From the NCBI GenBank assembly GCA_025351525.1, contig JANXVV010000509.1, forward strand, positions 1 to 10,357: a stretch of DNA of 10,357 nt, read 5' to 3'. The stretch is from Humisphaera sp. (GTDB lineage Bacteria > Planctomycetota > Phycisphaerae > Tepidisphaerales > Tepidisphaeraceae). How positions within the stretch are numbered: the first letter of the stretch is position 1; every line of letters starts with the position of its first letter. The translations under genes and the position numbers were made by a program. The notes beneath the pieces are model-generated. The model was not told the origin of the DNA. It did no database searches and saw only the letters and a list, made by a program, of their open reading frames with translations. Positions 7,200 through 10,357 of the stretch are shown here, piece by piece.

Positions 7200-8511
7200 A
7201 GAATCTTCGGGCGATCTGGCCGTCTCCGTGCGCGGCGTCTCCAAATCGTACACCATCGCCCGCAACCGCACATCGCACGTGACGCTTACCGAAGCCATGC
7301 TCCACCGGCTACGGAGACCCTTCGCCCGCGAGCCGCAAGACACCTTCTGGGCTCTCAACGATGTGAACTTCGATATTCAAAAGGGCGATGTGGTCGGCAT
7401 CATCGGCCGCAACGGCGCGGGCAAGAGCACGCTGCTGAAGATCCTCAGCCGTATCACCGAACCCACTGCCGGCCAGATCGATTTGTTCGGTCGCGTAGGC
7501 AGCCTGTTGGAAGTGGGCACGGGTTTTCACCCCGAACTGACCGGCCGTGAAAACGTTTATCTCAACGGTCAGATTCTGGGGATGCGGAAGAAGGAAATCG
7601 ACCGCGAATTCGATGCCATTGTCGAGTTTTCCGGTGTCGAGGCGTTCCTTGAAACCCCCGTCAAACGTTTCAGCAGCGGCATGGCGGTGAGACTGGCGTT
7701 TGCCGTCGCGGCGCATTTGAATCCCGAAATTCTCGTCGTCGATGAAGTGCTCGCAGTGGGAGACCTGCAGTTTCAGAGGCGCTGCCTCGGCAAGCTCGAT
7801 GAGGTCAGCCGCCAGGGCCGCACGGTGATTTTTGTCAGCCACGACATGCGCACGCTTCGGAATCTCTGCCCGCGCGGCGTCTATCTCCGCGACGGTTGTG
7901 TTGCCGCCGTCGGCCCGATGGAAGATCTCATTCGAGCCTACACTTCCGAGCAGGAACACGATGGCACCCGCCTGCCCGTCGCTTCCGGACCCGTGATGAT
8001 CCGTCGTTTCGATGTCCGCCAAAGCGACGAACGCCGTGCCGTCATCGACGGCTCCGACCCGTTTGAGGTGACCGTGGATTTCGAGCTGATTCACGATGTG
8101 AATCTTTTCCGCCTTGGCATCTATTTGAAGACAGCGCTCGGCGACACCATCGCCCGCAGCTTTACGACCGACTGGCGACCGGAATTGGAAGATCTCGCCG
8201 CCGGACATTATCGGGCCACCTTGTCGGTTCCCGGTTGCCTGCTAATGCCCGGCGTTTACAGACTGGGTCTGCATGCCAGCCGATATGGGATTGACACCTA
8301 CATTCGCGACGCCGATGTGCAGTGCGAGATCACGGTGATGCCTCCGGCCTCATATAATACGGCCCACCCCGCCGAACACGTTGACGCCGCCGTGCTGCTC
8401 CGCGACGGTTGGAATGTCAAACGCAGGAATCCTGATGACACCAGCGGTAACACCCAGCGCCACCAAACGACTTTTCCGGCAATTGCCGCCCCCGCTGCAG
8501 GCGTTGGCTAA
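7189..8511 (+). CDS. wzt: ABC transporter ATPase for polysaccharide export with C-terminal glycan-binding-like domain (Wzt-like)
   Basis: The 440-residue protein is the cytoplasmic ATPase partner of the preceding permease. Visible motifs: Walker A GRNGAGKST (73-81), the FSSGM signature (161-165) typical of the Wzt/TagH branch in place of LSGGQ, Walker B ILVVDE (181-186) and the switch histidine in VSHDM (H218). After the ATPase domain (about 1-250) comes a beta-rich domain (about 268-390) with FEVTVDFEL and PGVYRLGLHASRYG, matching the Wzt C-terminal domain. In E. coli O8/O9a-type systems that domain recognises a modified non-reducing end of the glycan before export. ATPases without it are much shorter. 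The ATG at 7189 overlaps the permease gene by 11 bp. The last residues after W408 are low-complexity and overlap the next gene by 77 bp, so the extreme tail may carry no function. Confidence 0.94.
   Translation: MSSKESSGDLAVSVRGVSKSYTIARNRTSHVTLTEAMLHRLRRPFAREPQDTFWALNDVNFDIQKGDVVGIIGRNGAGKSTLLKILSRITEPTAGQIDLFGRVGSLLEVGTGFHPELTGRENVYLNGQILGMRKKEIDREFDAIVEFSGVEAFLETPVKRFSSGMAVRLAFAVAAHLNPEILVVDEVLAVGDLQFQRRCLGKLDEVSRQGRTVIFVSHDMRTLRNLCPRGVYLRDGCVAAVGPMEDLIRAYTSEQEHDGTRLPVASGPVMIRRFDVRQSDERRAVIDGSDPFEVTVDFELIHDVNLFRLGIYLKTALGDTIARSFTTDWRPELEDLAAGHYRATLSVPGCLLMPGVYRLGLHASRYGIDTYIRDADVQCEITVMPPASYNTAHPAEHVDAAVLLRDGWNVKRRNPDDTSGNTQRHQTTFPAIAAPAAGVG
8425..8429 (+). promoter_or_regulatory. Shine-Dalgarno site supporting the methyltransferase start
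   Basis: AGGAA lies 5 nt before ATG 8435, inside the wzt-like gene. It favours the 249-residue form over a start at ATG 8537, which has only AGG directly against the start codon. Confidence 0.5.
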
Positions 8512-9184
8512 GCAGTTGCGAAGCATCGGGCGCAGGATGCTTGGCATCGCGCGCCCGATCAAACTGTCGCGCACCCTCGCCTACCACTGCTGCGCGCTCC
8601 GCCTTGCGGGACGTCGGTATCCGGGTGTACACCTTGGCTCGGGAGGTTTGCGCATCGACGGCTTCCTCAACGTCGACGCCGACTTCGCCATCGACTGTGA
8701 CGTCGTCGCCCGCTCCGAACGGCTTAAACTTCCGCGCGATTCCGTGGGGTGCATTTACGCCTCACATCTCTTCGAACATGTCCATCGACGCCGCATTCCA
8801 GACGTGCTTGAAAACTGGTTCAATACTTTGCAACCGGGCGGGAAATTATATCTCTGCGTTCCAGACCTTGAAACCCTCGCACGGCTGTACCTCGAAACAC
8901 TCCCGAACTGCGATACCGAATGCGGTCGCCAGAAGATCGACCTGATCACCCGTGTCATCTACGGCGGGCAGACCGACTCCTTCGACTTCCACTTTTTCGG
9001 TTATTCCCTTACAACGATGCGAATCTGGCTGGAGGCTGCGGGTTTCACCGATGTTCGGCGATTTGACCGCGCCGATCTGAGCTTTGCGCCATTCCGAGAC
9101 GGGGGCTACGCGAGTATCGACGACGTGTTGATTTCGCTGAATGTCGAAGCGACTAAACCTGCCGCATTCGTCACGTCGGCCTAG
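8435..9184 (+). CDS. SAM-dependent methyltransferase, class I fold
   Basis: The 249-residue protein (from ATG 8435) carries a class I methyltransferase core: a glycine-rich SAM loop VHLGSGG (65-71), the NVDAD strand end that normally holds the ribose-binding acid, SHLFEHV in the middle of the fold, and LQPGGKLYLCVPD with the usual post-motif turn. It resembles the Methyltransf_11-like proteins common in glycan clusters. The first 45 residues are a basic, probably helical extension (RLFRQLPPPLQ) that could touch the membrane or partners. The substrate is not visible in sequence. Its position directly behind the Wzt-like ATPase, overlapping it by 77 bp, suggests methylation of a sugar in the exported polysaccharide, perhaps the chain end recognised by the Wzt C-terminal domain. 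An alternative start at ATG 8537 would give 215 residues without overlap and keep the whole SAM-binding core. Confidence 0.85.
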   Translation: MTPAVTPSATKRLFRQLPPPLQALAKQLRSIGRRMLGIARPIKLSRTLAYHCCALRLAGRRYPGVHLGSGGLRIDGFLNVDADFAIDCDVVARSERLKLPRDSVGCIYASHLFEHVHRRRIPDVLENWFNTLQPGGKLYLCVPDLETLARLYLETLPNCDTECGRQKIDLITRVIYGGQTDSFDFHFFGYSLTTMRIWLEAAGFTDVRRFDRADLSFAPFRDGGYASIDDVLISLNVEATKPAAFVTSA

Positions 9185-9279
9185 TTCATTCGGGTGATCT
9201 GCCGTCGGTAAGTTCCGTGCGCAGCGCGGCATTCCGCCGGTGAGGGCACCGGCGGCACCCGGACGCAGAATCTCTTTCC
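9185..9279. other. Short intergenic gap with one hairpin
   Basis: This 95-bp gap lies between the methyltransferase and GT10 genes. It holds the perfect hairpin 9234-9255 and no strong Shine-Dalgarno site before ATG 9280. Confidence 0.5.
9234..9255. repeat. Perfect 9-bp hairpin (stem CCGCCGGTG, loop AGGG)
   Basis: CCGCCGGTG at 9234-9242 pairs perfectly with CACCGGCGG at 9247-9255 across a 4-nt loop. It is GC-rich and stable but no T-run follows, so it does not look like a standard intrinsic terminator. It may be a REP-like palindrome, an mRNA-stabilising or attenuating structure, or chance in GC-rich DNA. Confidence 0.45.
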
Positions 9280-10278
9280 ATGCGCATCAAACTTTCCTAT
9301 TCCGCCCTCGAATATGTTCTGCGGCAAACGCCGCACGAGTCAGGCGTTTGGGGCGATGTGCATTTCCACACGAACGACGATGGACAGCCCTTCGACGCGT
9401 GGGTCGTCTATGAACAGCTTCCCTATCCGGAAACCCTCCGGTGCGATCCCAACCGCGTGATTTTTATCGGCGGTGAGCCCGAATCCATCCGTCATTATGA
9501 TCCGCGGTTTCTCGCGCAGTTTGGCGCGGTCATTGCGCCGCAGCCCCTTGCGCACACGCGGTCCATTGTCAGTCAGCCCGCCATTCCATGGTGGGTCGGT
9601 GTGAAATTGACTTATCAACCCGGCAAATGCGCGGACGGATACCACCTCAATTACGATCAACTCAAGGTGATGGATTCCTTCGACAAACCGAAACTCGCCT
9701 CCATCATCTGCTCGAACAAAGCCGTTACCGAGGGTCACCGCGTGCGATTGCGCCTGGTGGAATTGCTGCGCAATCGCTTCGATGGCGAAATTGACTTCTT
9801 CGGCCACGGCTTCATCCCGGTCGTCGATAAATGGGACGCGCTCCTGCCATATCGATATCATATTGTGTTGGAAAACTGCCGCGCACCGCACTACTGGACC
9901 GAGAAATTGGCCGATACCTATCTGGCGGGTGCATTTCCGATCTACTGCGGCTGCCCGAATCTGTCAGACTATTTCCCGGAAGGATCATTCCGTGCGATCG
10001 ACCGCAATGATCCAGGCACCGCCGCCGACATCATTGCCGAGACGTTGCGCGAAGACCGCTACTCCGAACAGGCGCCACTCATCAAAGTCGCGCGGAACTT
10101 GGTGCTGGACCGGTATAACCTTTTTCCGATGATCGCCGGTGTTGCGAGGCAACTGCCCTCCGGCCCGGTGCGGCGGGTACGAGTGAATCGCGAGCAGGAT
10201 TTCACGGACCCCATTGCGCGACGCTATAAGCGGGCCGTGCGGCGGTTGATCTTCGGCACCGGGCCACGCTCGGGTTGA
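9280..10278 (+). CDS. GT10-family glycosyltransferase (alpha-fucosyltransferase family)
   Basis: The 332-residue protein has in its C-terminal half the signature of the GT10 alpha-1,3/1,4-fucosyltransferases: YRYHIVLEN (191-199), then YWTEKL (205-210), YLAGAFPIYCG (214-224) and SDYFPEGSF. In characterised members (e.g. Helicobacter pylori FucT) the equivalent FEN...YVTEKL block binds GDP-fucose. The N-terminal half (acceptor side) shows IFIGGEPESI and is less conserved, as usual. There is no signal peptide or membrane segment, consistent with a cytoplasmic enzyme decorating a lipid-linked glycan before export. The last residues are basic (RRYKRAVRRLIFG), which may give a peripheral membrane contact as in some bacterial FucTs. 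The start at ATG 9280 lacks a good Shine-Dalgarno site. Family assignment is strong; fucose as donor and the linkage are inferred. Confidence 0.87.
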   Translation: MRIKLSYSALEYVLRQTPHESGVWGDVHFHTNDDGQPFDAWVVYEQLPYPETLRCDPNRVIFIGGEPESIRHYDPRFLAQFGAVIAPQPLAHTRSIVSQPAIPWWVGVKLTYQPGKCADGYHLNYDQLKVMDSFDKPKLASIICSNKAVTEGHRVRLRLVELLRNRFDGEIDFFGHGFIPVVDKWDALLPYRYHIVLENCRAPHYWTEKLADTYLAGAFPIYCGCPNLSDYFPEGSFRAIDRNDPGTAADIIAETLREDRYSEQAPLIKVARNLVLDRYNLFPMIAGVARQLPSGPVRRVRVNREQDFTDPIARRYKRAVRRLIFGTGPRSG

Positions 10279-10357
10279 ATTTTACTTAGGAACCGATCGT
10301 CAATAACTTCCGGGTTGTCGAACGTTTGGGGTGCCACAGGCCGCGGTACTCCGAGAC
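10279..10357. other. Trailing sequence, no gene seen
   Basis: The 79 bases after the GT10 stop codon hold no supportable ORF, no clear terminator and no promoter. The last ~27 bases (GGTGCCACAGGCCGCGG onward) could be the edge of another GC-rich repeat, but the window ends before this can be judged. Confidence 0.4.

Noticed and set aside
6413..7282. 289-codon + strand frame overlapping the permease gene
   Set aside because: It is an Arg/Pro/Ser-rich out-of-frame translation; the permease frame shows membrane segments and family motifs.
7309..8208. 299-codon open frame on the - strand opposite the Wzt-like gene
   Set aside because: The + strand carries Walker A, signature, Walker B and H-loop motifs; the antisense frame has no recognisable features.
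8381..8434. Longer methyltransferase form starting at TTG 8381
   Set aside because: It would deepen the overlap with the ATPase gene to 131 bp, begins with a rare codon, and the AGGAA-ATG at 8425-8437 is a better start.
10330..10357. Possible further repeat at the right edge
   Set aside because: Only a fragment is visible and no inverted partner lies within the window.

Overview
This window reads as part of a polysaccharide (O-antigen-like or capsule-like) assembly and export locus from a GC-rich Gram-negative bacterium. The most likely host is a member of the Planctomycetota/Verrucomicrobiota group. That guess rests on the two families of short palindromic repeats at 3300-3489, a type I associate with intergenic regions of planctomycete and verrucomicrobial genomes, together with the large TPR protein and the general codon and GC character. 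It is an inference, not a proven assignment. All six genes I can support lie on the + strand.

Layout: (1) positions 2-3295 hold the 3' part of a very large TPR-repeat protein whose true start lies left of the window. (2) Positions 3296-3510 hold no gene but a striking nested inverted repeat, with outer arms of 27 nt (two mismatches) and inner arms of 24 nt (perfect), each arm itself a hairpin. (3) Positions 3511-6363 encode a 950-residue two-enzyme fusion: an N-terminal membrane domain of the WecA/MraY polyprenyl-phosphate sugar-1-phosphate transferase superfamily, an unrecognised middle region, and a C-terminal GT4 (WbaZ-like) glycosyltransferase. (4) Positions 6360-7199 and 7189-8511 encode the ABC polysaccharide exporter, a Wzm-type permease and a Wzt-type ATPase with a C-terminal carbohydrate-binding-like domain. 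(5) Positions 8435-9184 encode a small SAM-dependent methyltransferase overlapping the end of the ATPase gene. (6) Positions 9280-10278 encode a GT10 (alpha-fucosyltransferase family) protein. The last 79 bases show no clear gene.

The genes from 3511 to 9184 overlap by 4, 11 and 77 bp and look like one translationally coupled operon, probably continuing into the GT10 gene after a 95-bp gap. A coherent reading is: a lipid-linked glycan is started and extended in the cytoplasm (fusion protein plus other glycosyltransferases, including the GT10), possibly finished by methylation, recognised by the Wzt C-terminal domain, and exported through Wzm/Wzt. The unusual points are the PNPT-GT4 fusion, the loss of several hallmark residues in its PNPT domain (which may make it a non-catalytic or altered-specificity domain), and the nested REPIN-like element just upstream of the operon.
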